From: Alphaproteobacteria bacterium
GTDB lineage: Bacteria > Pseudomonadota > Alphaproteobacteria > UBA8366
Assembly: GCA_028281325.1 (NCBI GenBank)
Contig: JANQKC010000009.1
Coordinates: forward strand, 186,001 to 250,000
DNA length: 64,000 nt
Direction of reading: 5' to 3'
Shown one piece after another: positions 54,434 through 63,134 of this stretch. The position numbers were made by a program, and so were the translations under genes. Each line of letters begins with the position of its first letter. Positions within the stretch are counted from its first letter, which is position 1. The notes beneath the pieces are model-generated. The model made no database searches, was not told where the DNA came from, and saw nothing but the letters and a program-made list of their open reading frames with translations.

Positions 54434-55619
54434 GTCCGAATTGAATAAACCCAGGGTACTGTTGGTGGATGACGACGCAAGCCATCTGACCGCCTGCAAA
54501 CGGCAGTTCCGCGACAGATTCGATGTGGAACTCGCACGAAACGCGACAGAGGCGTTGTCGAAGCTGGACACGCTCGGCCCTTTCGAGGTCATCGTCAGCG
54601 ATCAGCGGATGCCCGGCATGTCCGGCCTCCGTCTCCTTCAGGAAGTCACCCGACGCGGGCTCCCGGTCGTCCGGATCATGCTGACCGGTCACGCCAACCA
54701 GGAAACCGCGATCGCCGCGGTGAATGACGGTCAGATCTTCCGGTTCCATACAAAGCCGTGCCGACTGGATACGTTGTCGCAATCGATCACGGCGGCCGCC
54801 GAGAAGTACCAAAGCATCGCGGCACAAACGCCGCCGCATGCCCATCTCCAGAAGGACTTGCGGCACGCGCTGGATCGCGGCGAGTTCCACTTGGTGTATC
54901 AGCCGCAAGTCCTGGCCGCGACGACGGAAATGACCGGTGTCGAGGCCTTGATTCGCTGGATACACCCGGAACACGGAACGGTCTCTCCCGAGGTTTTCGT
55001 CCCCCTGCTGGAGCGTTCCGGCATGATCGACAGGGTCGGCGAGTGGGTGCTGCGAAAAGCGTGCGAAGACGCCGTTACCCTGGATGCGAGCGGCGTATCC
55101 GGCCTTCATATGGCCGTGAACGTGTCGCCGGTCCAACTCCGTGAAGATCATTTCACCGATACCGTCGAACGCGTTCTAGCCGAAACGGGATTGCCCGCCG
55201 AACGCCTCGAAATCGAACTGACGGAGAGCATTCCCGTCGACGCATCGGACGCAATACTGGACCACATGAACGATCTGCGGTCGATCGGCGTTCGATTGGC
55301 GATCGATGACTTCGGAGCCGGCTATTCCGCCTTGTCGTATTTGAATAAGTTTCCCGTGCAGAAACTCAAACTGGACAAGTCATTCGTCCAAAACATCGAT
55401 GGAACCGCGGACGAAACCGTGGTGACCCAAACCGTCGTGAACCTCGCGCACCGGCTGGATATGACGGTCATCGCGGAAGGCGTCGAGACCGCCGATCAGT
55501 TCGACATCGTCTCTGCCCTTGGCTGCGACATCTGCCAGGGATACCTGTTCAGCGCCCCCATGGCGGCGCCCGCATTGCCGGACTGGAACAGCAATAAACG
55601 CCTTAAAATTGCAGTATAG
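54405..55619 (+). CDS. Receiver-EAL cyclic-di-GMP phosphodiesterase
   Basis: 404 residues from ATG 54405 (overlapping the previous gene), or from a TTG at 54441 after ATAGG. Receiver: Asp66 in VIVSDQRMPGMSG and Lys in FHTKPC. EAL domain with the catalytic residues retained: GVEALIRWIHPEHG, AVNVSPVQL, IELTESIP, IDDFGAGYSALSY, KLKLDKSFV and VIAEGVET. It is expected to be an active phosphodiesterase that lowers cyclic di-GMP when the receiver is switched. Confidence 0.94.
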   Translation: MPNKSKQQDRSELNKPRVLLVDDDASHLTACKRQFRDRFDVELARNATEALSKLDTLGPFEVIVSDQRMPGMSGLRLLQEVTRRGLPVVRIMLTGHANQETAIAAVNDGQIFRFHTKPCRLDTLSQSITAAAEKYQSIAAQTPPHAHLQKDLRHALDRGEFHLVYQPQVLAATTEMTGVEALIRWIHPEHGTVSPEVFVPLLERSGMIDRVGEWVLRKACEDAVTLDASGVSGLHMAVNVSPVQLREDHFTDTVERVLAETGLPAERLEIELTESIPVDASDAILDHMNDLRSIGVRLAIDDFGAGYSALSYLNKFPVQKLKLDKSFVQNIDGTADETVVTQTVVNLAHRLDMTVIAEGVETADQFDIVSALGCDICQGYLFSAPMAAPALPDWNSNKRLKIAV

Positions 55620-55778
55620 ACAAGAAATTAAATCTATTTTCAACATAATCCTGATAAGGAATTGGGCATAATTATCTGACTCTATTCATTTTTATGACCA
55701 CGTCCTCAAACGGGGATACTCGCGACGATCGTATGGGCGCATTGTGCGCTCCAAACTGAATTGATTAGGGAATTTCGC

Positions 55779-56675
55779 ATGATGACTTCAAATCGATTGC
55801 ATCGGCGTATACGCCGAACGTTGGCCGGCACGGTCTGCGCCGTCGGTCTCATCGCGGCGAACGGCCTGTCGGCGCAAACCGCGAGCGCGAAGACGGACAC
55901 ATTGGTTTTCGGCGTCGTCCCGCAACAATCCGCAAGCCGGCTCGCCCAGGTCTGGGTGCCGTTCCTGAGACATGTGAGCAAGAAGGCCGGTGTGGCAATC
56001 GCCTTCGCCACGGCAAAGGACATCCCGACATTCGAAGCCTGTCTGGAGCGGTCGACCTATGACTTGGCGTATATGAACCCGTATCACTATACGGAGTTCC
56101 ATGATGCGCCGGGATATGTCGCCTTTGCGCGCCAGTCGGGAAAACAGCTAAAAGGGCTGGTCGTCGCGCGCAAGGACAGTGACGTGACGACCCTGCATGA
56201 CCTGGCGGGCCAGACGGTTGCGTTCCCTTCCCCGGCCGCGTTCGGCGCCAGCGTCATTCCGCGGGCGGAAATGCGATCCGCCGGCATCGCCATTCAGCCG
56301 CGCTACGTGAAGTCGCATGATTCCGTGTACAGGGCGGTTGCCGCCGGCCTGATGCCTGCCGGTGGCGGCGTCGGCCGCACCTTCAGCAATATCGGCAAGG
56401 CGATCCGTGACCAGCTCAAGGTCATCTACGAGACCAAGGAATACACGCCGCACGCCTTCGCCGCACACCCGCGGGTGCCGCGCCAAATCGTCGAAGCGGT
56501 CAGGACGGCGATGACCGGAATCAAGCAAAGCAACCCCGCGCTCCTCAAACCGCTCGGCATGAAAGGGTTCGAACCCGCCGAGGATAAGGACTGGAACGAC
56601 GTGCGGTCGTTGAACCTCACCAAAAAGCAAACGGAAATCTCGTCGAAGGCGGCGGTTCGGTGTCGTTCCGACTAA
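55779..56675 (+). CDS. PhnD-type periplasmic binding protein
   Basis: 298 residues from ATG 55779 (AGGG upstream). The N-terminus has a signal peptide ending near AQTASA. The body is a phosphate/phosphonate-type binding fold: TLVFGVVPQQSASRLAQVW, YDLAYMNPYHYTEF, LAGQTVAFPSPAAFGAS and YRAVAAGLMPAGGGVG. PhnD-like proteins often bind phosphonate or other small anions and can serve as sensor inputs. The histidine kinase gene begins inside its 3' end (16-base overlap), so it probably delivers its ligand to that kinase. Confidence 0.87.
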   Translation: MMTSNRLHRRIRRTLAGTVCAVGLIAANGLSAQTASAKTDTLVFGVVPQQSASRLAQVWVPFLRHVSKKAGVAIAFATAKDIPTFEACLERSTYDLAYMNPYHYTEFHDAPGYVAFARQSGKQLKGLVVARKDSDVTTLHDLAGQTVAFPSPAAFGASVIPRAEMRSAGIAIQPRYVKSHDSVYRAVAAGLMPAGGGVGRTFSNIGKAIRDQLKVIYETKEYTPHAFAAHPRVPRQIVEAVRTAMTGIKQSNPALLKPLGMKGFEPAEDKDWNDVRSLNLTKKQTEISSKAAVRCRSD

Positions 56676-58609
56676 AGACGATCCTTGGCATTGCTGCGAT
56701 CGAGGTCGCCTTGCTCGCGATCTTGATCGTCAGCGGCCTATACTACCTGAAGTCCTCCAACGAACAGCAATTGTTGGAGCGCGGTCGCACGACCGCGCAG
56801 CTTCTTGCCACCATGACGAGCGACGCCGTTCTCGCGACTGATCTGGCCACGCTCGACGCCTTGGTGGCGCAAAGCCTGCGAAACAAAGGGATCGTGTATG
56901 TCCGCGTCCGGCACAAGTCGGGGGTGGTCATGTCGGAGGGCGGCGATCTGGATGCCCTTGAGGCTGAGTTCTCCGAAGACGAAAGTGTCGAAAAAGCGCA
57001 GAGTGACGGCCGTCTCGACGTATCCTTCCCGATTTTCGTCGCCAACGACACATACGGCCGCATCGAAATCGGCCTATCGACGTCGATCATCGATGCGGTG
57101 GTCGGAAAGGCATCGAGCTGGATGCTGACGATCGCGGCCGTGGAAATCGCCTTGGTCGGCGTATTCGGCTTGATACTGGGCACCGTTCTAACCGGCCAAT
57201 TGGCCCGCCTTCGCAAAGCCGCCGGCAAGGTGGCCAGCGGCGAGTTCGGCTACCAGTTGAAGGTTCGCGGCAAGGACGAATTGGCGGACACCACCAAGAG
57301 CTTCAACCGGATGTCGCTCGCGCTCGCGGACTTCGCGCAACAGGCGCGCGAAGCGCAGCGGCTGGCCGAAGAAGGCCGGGACTACGCTCAGACGGTCCTG
57401 CACGACGCAATGAACAGCATGCCGCAGGGGGTGCTGATCGTCGACCCGGACGAAACCGTGTCGTTTGCGAACAACGCGTTCAAACGGACATATCCCGCAA
57501 CGGTCGGCGCCCTCGCCGACCGCCCAGCCTTCCAGGCAGTCGCCCCCATCGTGGCGGCGGCGGTGCAACCGGCAGACGACACGAATGCCGACGCCATCGC
57601 GGATGACCGTATCGCATTGATCCGCGACGCCGCGGACAAGCGGTCTTGGGAAAGCACGCTGGCGGACGGTACGCGCTTGATGACCTCACAGCGGCGCATG
57701 TCGGGCGGCGGCACCGTCATCGTGGAAACCGACGTCACCGAACTGTATGACGTGGTCGCCCGCAACCAGCAACTCGAGATCGAATTGGTGGAGAGCCAGA
57801 AGCGGGAGGCGATGGGCACGCTCGCCGGCGGCGTCGCCCACGAAATCAATACGCCGATCCAATACGTCAGCAACAATCTACGGTTCCTCAGCGATTCCTT
57901 TGGCGACATCGTCAGCGGGTTCACGGATTACGTCGGCGCTATCGGCACGGACGACGACGCGCTGAAAAAGTCACTCAAGGAAATGGATTGGGAATTCCTC
58001 GTCGAGGAAATCCCGTCCGCGCTCGCCGAAGCGACCGAGGGCGTGGACAGCGTCAGCAAGATCGTCCTGTCGATGAAGGAAGTGTCCTATCCCGAAACCG
58101 ATGACAAGGTCGTTTCGGATATCGCGAAAATCCTCGATTCGACGCTGACGGTTTCCCGGAACCAGTGGAAATATTGCGCGACGGTTGAACTGGATATCGA
58201 TGAGAACCTGCCCGAGATTCCATGTTTCCCCGGCGAATTGAGTCAGGTGTTCATCAATCTCATCGTGAACGCCGCACATGCCATCGAAGAGAGGCACGGC
58301 GACGCGCAAGGCACGATTCGCATCTCCATTCATCCGGTCGACGATTCTTTGGAAATCCGAATCTCGGACGACGGCGCGGGAATCGCGCCCGAGAACCTGA
58401 AGCGTATCTTCGACATGTTCTTCACAACCAAGGCCCCGGGAAAGGGAACCGGCCAGGGCCTATCGATCTGCAATTCGATCGTAACGAAACGCCATGGCGG
58501 CACGCTGACCGTCGCGTCCGAACCCGGCGAAGGCACCACGTTCACAATCACCCTCCCCCGGACCAATCCCGCCGAGACGCCCACGGCCGAAGACGCCACC
58601 GCCCAATAG
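56660..58609 (+). CDS. Membrane sensor histidine kinase
   Basis: 649 residues from a GTG overlapping the binding-protein end. Two membrane helices (about 9-30 and 156-178) flank a periplasmic sensor region; a HAMP-like segment, a PAS-like domain (about 250-360; MNSMPQGVLIVDPDETVSFAN) and the kinase core follow. The phosphorylated His is His394 in GGVAHEINTPIQYV, and the HATPase has the NLIVNAAHA, ISDDGAGI and GTGQGLSIC boxes. It probably senses the PhnD-like protein and phosphorylates the neighbouring receivers. It ends the cassette. Confidence 0.92.
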   Translation: MSFRLKTILGIAAIEVALLAILIVSGLYYLKSSNEQQLLERGRTTAQLLATMTSDAVLATDLATLDALVAQSLRNKGIVYVRVRHKSGVVMSEGGDLDALEAEFSEDESVEKAQSDGRLDVSFPIFVANDTYGRIEIGLSTSIIDAVVGKASSWMLTIAAVEIALVGVFGLILGTVLTGQLARLRKAAGKVASGEFGYQLKVRGKDELADTTKSFNRMSLALADFAQQAREAQRLAEEGRDYAQTVLHDAMNSMPQGVLIVDPDETVSFANNAFKRTYPATVGALADRPAFQAVAPIVAAAVQPADDTNADAIADDRIALIRDAADKRSWESTLADGTRLMTSQRRMSGGGTVIVETDVTELYDVVARNQQLEIELVESQKREAMGTLAGGVAHEINTPIQYVSNNLRFLSDSFGDIVSGFTDYVGAIGTDDDALKKSLKEMDWEFLVEEIPSALAEATEGVDSVSKIVLSMKEVSYPETDDKVVSDIAKILDSTLTVSRNQWKYCATVELDIDENLPEIPCFPGELSQVFINLIVNAAHAIEERHGDAQGTIRISIHPVDDSLEIRISDDGAGIAPENLKRIFDMFFTTKAPGKGTGQGLSICNSIVTKRHGGTLTVASEPGEGTTFTITLPRTNPAETPTAEDATAQ

Positions 58610-58717
58610 GCCTATGCCGCATCGGCGCATCACGAACCGGCGCATGACGGACCGGCGCAAAAACGAAGGCATGTATTTGGTGTATCCTGCAAAGCGGCAG
58701 CAGCAGGAAACGAACGC

Positions 58718-60262
58718 ATGACCGATCGGCCTAACATTCTCCTCATCACCTCCGACCAGCAACGCGGCGACTGTTTCGGGTTCGAAGGGCGCGCGGTCAA
58801 GACGCCGCATCTGGACCGCATGGCGAGAAACGGGACCCGGTTCGGCGCCTGCATCACGCCGTCCGCCTTTTGCCAGCCCGCACGCGCCTCCATACTGACC
58901 GGATTGCTGCCCTATACTCACGGCGTCGCCGACAACGGCATCAACCTGGACCCGGCCACCGGCGAGGCGGGGTTCGGCGGCACGCTCGGCAAGGCCGGCT
59001 ACGCCACCGCCTTTTTCGGCAAGGCGCATTTTTCGACCAAGACGACCTACAGCCCGACCGACACGCCGGAATGCAACACCGGCTCCCGGCGCTACGCCGA
59101 TGATTGGTGCGGGCCGTATATGGGCTTCGATCATGTCGAGTTGGTCGTGCACGGGCATCTCAACAAGGCGCGCGAGAACAAACGCCCGCCGACCGGCCAG
59201 CATTACGAACGCTTCTTCTTCAGCCGCGGCCAGGACGGCGAAGCGCTGGACCGTTGGGCGACCGAATTGCCGCCGGTCACCGGCGCCGCACAGACATGGC
59301 ATTCCGCCCTGCCCGCCGCCTGGCACAGCAGCAGTTGGATCGGCGACCGCAGCATCGAGTGGCTGCGCGGCCGCGACCAAACCGACCCCTTCTGCATGTG
59401 GGTGTCGTTTCCCGACCCGCACCACGCCTTCGACTGCCCGGAACCGTGGAGCCGCCTGCACCACCCGGACGAGGTGGAGATTCCCGAGCATCGCACGCTC
59501 GACCTGGAGCGGCGTCCCTGGTGGCACAAGGCCTCGCTCGACGGCAAGCCGATCGTCGACGATCCGGAAATCCAGCGCTATCGCATGAAGGGCCAGAAAG
59601 TCCCGCCGCAGACCGACGTGCAACTCCGCGACATGACGGCCAACTACTACGGCATGATCTCGATGATCGATCATCAGGTCGGGCGCATTCTCGACGCCTT
59701 GGACGCCTGCGGCGACCGCGACAACACCATCGTCATCTTCACCACCGACCATGGCGACCTGTTGGGCGACCATGGCCTCTATCTGAAAGGACCGACGCTG
59801 TATGAAGGCGTGTTGCGCGTCGGCATGATCGTCGACGGCCCCGGCATACCGGCAGGCAAGGTCGTGACCGATCCGGTCTCTACCTTGGATCTGGCGCCGA
59901 CCTTCTACGATTTCGCCGACGTCCGGCGTCCCGGTTCGTTGCAGGGCCAAAGCCTTCGCCCGCTGATCGACGGCAACGGGTCGGCGAGCCGGGAGGCCGC
60001 GCTGAGTGAGTGGTATGTCCACAAGTCACGCTACGGATTCGACCTGGACCTGCGCACGGTGCGGACCGCCGCCCACAAATGCACCTTCGAAATGCTGACG
60101 GGCGCCGGCGAACTGTACAATCTGGTCAACGACCCGAGCGAGATGGAGAACCGGTTCGACGATCCGGCCTATGCGGCCGTCAGGCGCCGGCTTGAGGAGA
60201 TCATGCATGCCCGGCCGGGCGCGCGGATGGAGACATTCCCGCCTCAGATCGGCATGGCGTAA
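58718..60262 (+). CDS. Sulfatase (arylsulfatase family)
   Basis: 514 residues. It has the sulfatase modification motif C-Q-P-A-R-A (FCQPARASILTG, Cys52), which is converted to formylglycine; the N-terminal metal motif is SDQQRGDCFG. TTDHGDLLGDHGLYLKGP carries the second metal site. No signal peptide is visible, so it may be cytoplasmic. It probably cleaves a sulfate or phosphonate ester. The formylglycine-generating enzyme is not in the window. Confidence 0.93.
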   Translation: MTDRPNILLITSDQQRGDCFGFEGRAVKTPHLDRMARNGTRFGACITPSAFCQPARASILTGLLPYTHGVADNGINLDPATGEAGFGGTLGKAGYATAFFGKAHFSTKTTYSPTDTPECNTGSRRYADDWCGPYMGFDHVELVVHGHLNKARENKRPPTGQHYERFFFSRGQDGEALDRWATELPPVTGAAQTWHSALPAAWHSSSWIGDRSIEWLRGRDQTDPFCMWVSFPDPHHAFDCPEPWSRLHHPDEVEIPEHRTLDLERRPWWHKASLDGKPIVDDPEIQRYRMKGQKVPPQTDVQLRDMTANYYGMISMIDHQVGRILDALDACGDRDNTIVIFTTDHGDLLGDHGLYLKGPTLYEGVLRVGMIVDGPGIPAGKVVTDPVSTLDLAPTFYDFADVRRPGSLQGQSLRPLIDGNGSASREAALSEWYVHKSRYGFDLDLRTVRTAAHKCTFEMLTGAGELYNLVNDPSEMENRFDDPAYAAVRRRLEEIMHARPGARMETFPPQIGMA

Positions 60263-60275
60263 CGGCCGCGGCGCA

Positions 60276-61253
60276 TCATCCTTTCGCCGGCAGGTCCGAG
60301 ACAGGCAACACCTGAAAGCCGGACTTTCCGACCTCCAACCGATGCGTCTCGACGATGTCCAAAACCGCCACGGGCTTGCTGTAGATATCGACCAAGCTGC
60401 GAAAGACGACCGCGCCGGATTTGCAGCCCACGGTCAGGGCGCTTTCCGAGATGTCGAGGATCAATCCTGCCTCGGTTGATGGCCGCTTGTCGCGATCCAA
60501 CGCCACGCGCCCCACCCAGTAGGACTGATCTCCCAGGCGGACCTCGGGCAAGAAGAAGCTATTTTCCATCGGATAATAGGATACCGCCCGGACATAACGG
60601 TCCAGGGCGTCCGCCGGCAGCTCAAAGGGAAACAGCCCGCCGTAGGGTATGTCCTTCTTCGAGAAATAGGTCGCCTTCGCGGACTCTTGCGGTATCCGCT
60701 GGATCTTGCCGGTCTTGATTTGCTCCAGAAGCTGGGGAAAGACGCGTATCCCTTCCTTGATACACCGGCCCACCAAGGAAACGGCGGCTTCCCGACCGGT
60801 CAGGTCGAACAGGGACTGCACGACGATGTCACCCGTATCGACGCCCCGACTGACGAACATCCAGGTAACGCCATAGGATTGCGCGCCTTCGAGAATGGCC
60901 CAGGAACACACGTTCACGCCGCCGTAACGCGGCAAGGGGCCATTGTGGAAGTTGACGATGCCGGTCGTCGGCGTGGCCAGCAGGCCTTCCCGAATGATCT
61001 TGAAACTATTGATGTTGAAAATCACGTCCGGTTCGATGGCGCGAATTTCCGCCACCAACGCCGGATCGTTGATATCGCCGGTGTCCCGGCATGGAATGCC
61101 GAGTTCGTCGCAAACCACGGAGATTCGGGATACGGGGGTTTCCTCAAGGGAATCGCAAACGACCAACGCGATGGTTCCGATATCGGCCTCGATCGCCATC
61201 TTCAGGCAATCGATGGCCATTTTCCCGTTGCCGATGATGACGTAACGCTTCAT
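60276..61253 (-). CDS. Formyltransferase family protein (surface-sugar type)
   Basis: 325 residues. It has a formyltransferase N-terminal domain: MKRYVIIGNGKMAIDCL, VNFHNGPLPRYGGVNVCSWAI and VSRGVDTGDIVVQ. The remaining 120 residues form a C-terminal domain resembling those of methionyl-tRNA or sugar formyltransferases. The order and neighbour (an exostosin-type glycosyltransferase) suggest a role in cell-surface sugar modification. It converges with the sulfatase gene. Confidence 0.82.
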   Translation of the reverse strand: MKRYVIIGNGKMAIDCLKMAIEADIGTIALVVCDSLEETPVSRISVVCDELGIPCRDTGDINDPALVAEIRAIEPDVIFNINSFKIIREGLLATPTTGIVNFHNGPLPRYGGVNVCSWAILEGAQSYGVTWMFVSRGVDTGDIVVQSLFDLTGREAAVSLVGRCIKEGIRVFPQLLEQIKTGKIQRIPQESAKATYFSKKDIPYGGLFPFELPADALDRYVRAVSYYPMENSFFLPEVRLGDQSYWVGRVALDRDKRPSTEAGLILDISESALTVGCKSGAVVFRSLVDIYSKPVAVLDIVETHRLEVGKSGFQVLPVSDLPAKG

Positions 61254-61413
61254 GGAACAATTCTTCGGGTTTTAAAGCGCGGGGACTGTACCATGCGATT
61301 CCCTCGATTCCACACTCTCGTTAGGCGGTATACCAAAGAGCAAATAACACCATAAGACGTGGAATGGGACTACGCGGCGATCGGCGCCTCGCCCTTGGTC
61401 TGGGCCCGGTGCA

Positions 61414-62412
61414 TCATGCGCCGCCATAAATCGCGTGGGTGAAACGCCGCGCCGTACATCCCTGCCGCGCCAATCGGTCGAGATGCCCGGCAACGACCGC
61501 GGGCCATTGCGCCCACCAATCCAGAAGCCGCTCTTGCATCGCGAACAGCGCTGCCGTGTCCTGCCGCAACGCCTCGACCTTCCGTCGGGCTTCATCCCAC
61601 GACCCGGCATACAGGAACGGCGCATCGAAAGGGTCGACAAAGGTCCGGCGAAGCTCTTCCGTCTTCCCGACAACGACCGGAATTGCGCCATACATCGCCG
61701 CCTCGGTGTTGCGGAAGCAATCCAGGCTCTTGTTGCCGCGCGGGCAGAGCACGAAGACCGACTCGTTCAGGACGGCGCAATAGTCGCGCGGTCCCAGCGC
61801 GCTGCGGATGCTCTCGTTGAAGCTATCGGTAACACGCCGGAAATGCGGCTCCATCGACGCGAACGCATCGAGGGGCGCCGCCCGGTGCGGCTTGCTCGGC
61901 CCGGCATGGCCGACAAAGCTCCAGAGGTATCGCCGCCGATCCGGTGGCGCAATCCAGAACCCGGGTGGAACGACCTTGCCCCGCGTGCACCCCAGCGGAA
62001 TTGGATAAACATGCGCCGGCATCCCCCCCTTGTTGTAATTCCGCAATACAAGAGAAGCGTATTTATAGGATTTAATAGGGTTTGTACAAAATTCATCTGA
62101 AAGATGAATAATGACGCAGAGCTTATCCTTGAATTTCTTTAAATATTCGTAGAGTTGTTTTTCGTTTTTATTATAGCGACTGTAAACGATAATCGCCTTG
62201 TCGCAGACATGCGAGAAAAGCGCCTGCCCCTCGGCGTCGGTGTCCACGACATCGCGGGTATCGACCGAGGCCAACAGCCATCGAAGATAGTCTTCCTCGG
62301 AGATGCCATGATCGCCCATGACCGCGCGCGTGCGGCATTGCCAGACGATCGTCCAGGGGGCGGCCGACGCGGCGCTGTTATTCCGGGACCGATAGAGCAA
62401 CGCGTCGAGCAT
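61414..62412 (-). CDS. Exostosin-type (GT47-like) glycosyltransferase
   Basis: 332 residues from ATG 62412. Only the later part is clearly recognisable: FVLCPRGNKSLDCFRNTEAAMYGAIPVVVGK is the conserved exostosin/GT47-like sugar-nucleotide region. The preceding SFVGHAGPSK segment also fits this family. The middle of the gene (about 62040-62180) is AT-rich relative to its surroundings, possibly of foreign origin. It probably builds a surface polysaccharide together with the formyltransferase. Confidence 0.78.
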   Translation of the reverse strand: MLDALLYRSRNNSAASAAPWTIVWQCRTRAVMGDHGISEEDYLRWLLASVDTRDVVDTDAEGQALFSHVCDKAIIVYSRYNKNEKQLYEYLKKFKDKLCVIIHLSDEFCTNPIKSYKYASLVLRNYNKGGMPAHVYPIPLGCTRGKVVPPGFWIAPPDRRRYLWSFVGHAGPSKPHRAAPLDAFASMEPHFRRVTDSFNESIRSALGPRDYCAVLNESVFVLCPRGNKSLDCFRNTEAAMYGAIPVVVGKTEELRRTFVDPFDAPFLYAGSWDEARRKVEALRQDTAALFAMQERLLDWWAQWPAVVAGHLDRLARQGCTARRFTHAIYGGA

Positions 62413-62520
62413 CGTTTGGCATACACACTGGGACAACCTACGCCGACCGGGACCGCGCCCTGACCGGAATCACGCAATGTTACCCTTTCGCGGCACCGCC
62501 GCAAGCCGCGGGAGGACCCG

Positions 62521-62976
62521 TTACCGCACGACGAGGCACGGGCAATGCGCGACCTGCATCACCTTGTGCGACACGCTGCCCAGCAGCAGACCGCCGAGAT
62601 TGCCAAGTCCGCGGCTTCCCATGACGATAAGATCCACGCCGTGATCCTTCGCGCAGTCGACGACGTTTTCGGTGGCGTCCCCGATCCGGATGATGCGTTC
62701 CACTCGGGATTGCGGCAGACAGCTGACCTTGGCCGCGGCCTGCGCCAACACCTGTTCCGCTTCGGCCTGAAGCAAATCCTCCGACGTGATCTCTATATGC
62801 TCGATGCGTTCGAGATCCTTGAGCGATTCGCGGGACCCCAACACGCTGTGCGGCCGTGTCACATGCAAAAGCGTTAGACTGGCCCCGCACTTATCCGCGA
62901 GGTCATCCGCATAGGCGACGGCGTCCAGCGCCGACTCCGACCCGTCGACCGCAACCAGAATGTTCCGTGGCGGCAT
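62521..62976 (-). CDS. Universal stress protein
   Basis: 151 residues from ATG 62976, directly after AAGGAGGGGAGG. The Usp fold is clear: RNILVAVDGSESALDAVAYA and the nucleotide loop VMGSRGLGNLGGLLLGSVSHKV. A FixK/FNR-type box is centred about 66 bases upstream, so expression is probably oxygen-controlled. It is divergent from the Na/Pi cotransporter. Confidence 0.93.
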   Translation of the reverse strand: MPPRNILVAVDGSESALDAVAYADDLADKCGASLTLLHVTRPHSVLGSRESLKDLERIEHIEITSEDLLQAEAEQVLAQAAAKVSCLPQSRVERIIRIGDATENVVDCAKDHGVDLIVMGSRGLGNLGGLLLGSVSHKVMQVAHCPCLVVR

Positions 62977-63035
62977 CCTCCCCTCCTTTTTCATTGATCC
63001 TCCGTTTTGGGTAGCGGCGGCCGGCGGTTACCGCA

Positions 63036-63049
63036 TTGATCCACGTCAC
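63036..63049. promoter_or_regulatory. FNR/FixK-type box (one mismatch)
   Basis: TTGATCCACGTCAC matches TTGA-N6-TCAA except for the last base. Its centre is 66 bases from the stress-protein start, which would place the promoter start about 25 bases before the ATG if it acts at the class II position. Confidence 0.62.
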
Positions 63050-63070
63050 ACTCCATCCGGCTTGCGTCGA

Positions 63071-63084
63071 TTGACACACGTCAA
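63071..63084. promoter_or_regulatory. FNR/FixK-type box (perfect palindrome)
   Basis: TTGACACACGTCAA has perfect TTGAC and GTCAA half-sites. It lies 35 bases from the first box, in the gap between divergent usp and the cotransporter, and could serve the cotransporter or both. Confidence 0.68.
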
Positions 63085-63134
63085 GGCCAGGCCGAACGTA
63101 GCGGCCGAAGGTGGCCGGCGAGACCACCCAGCGC

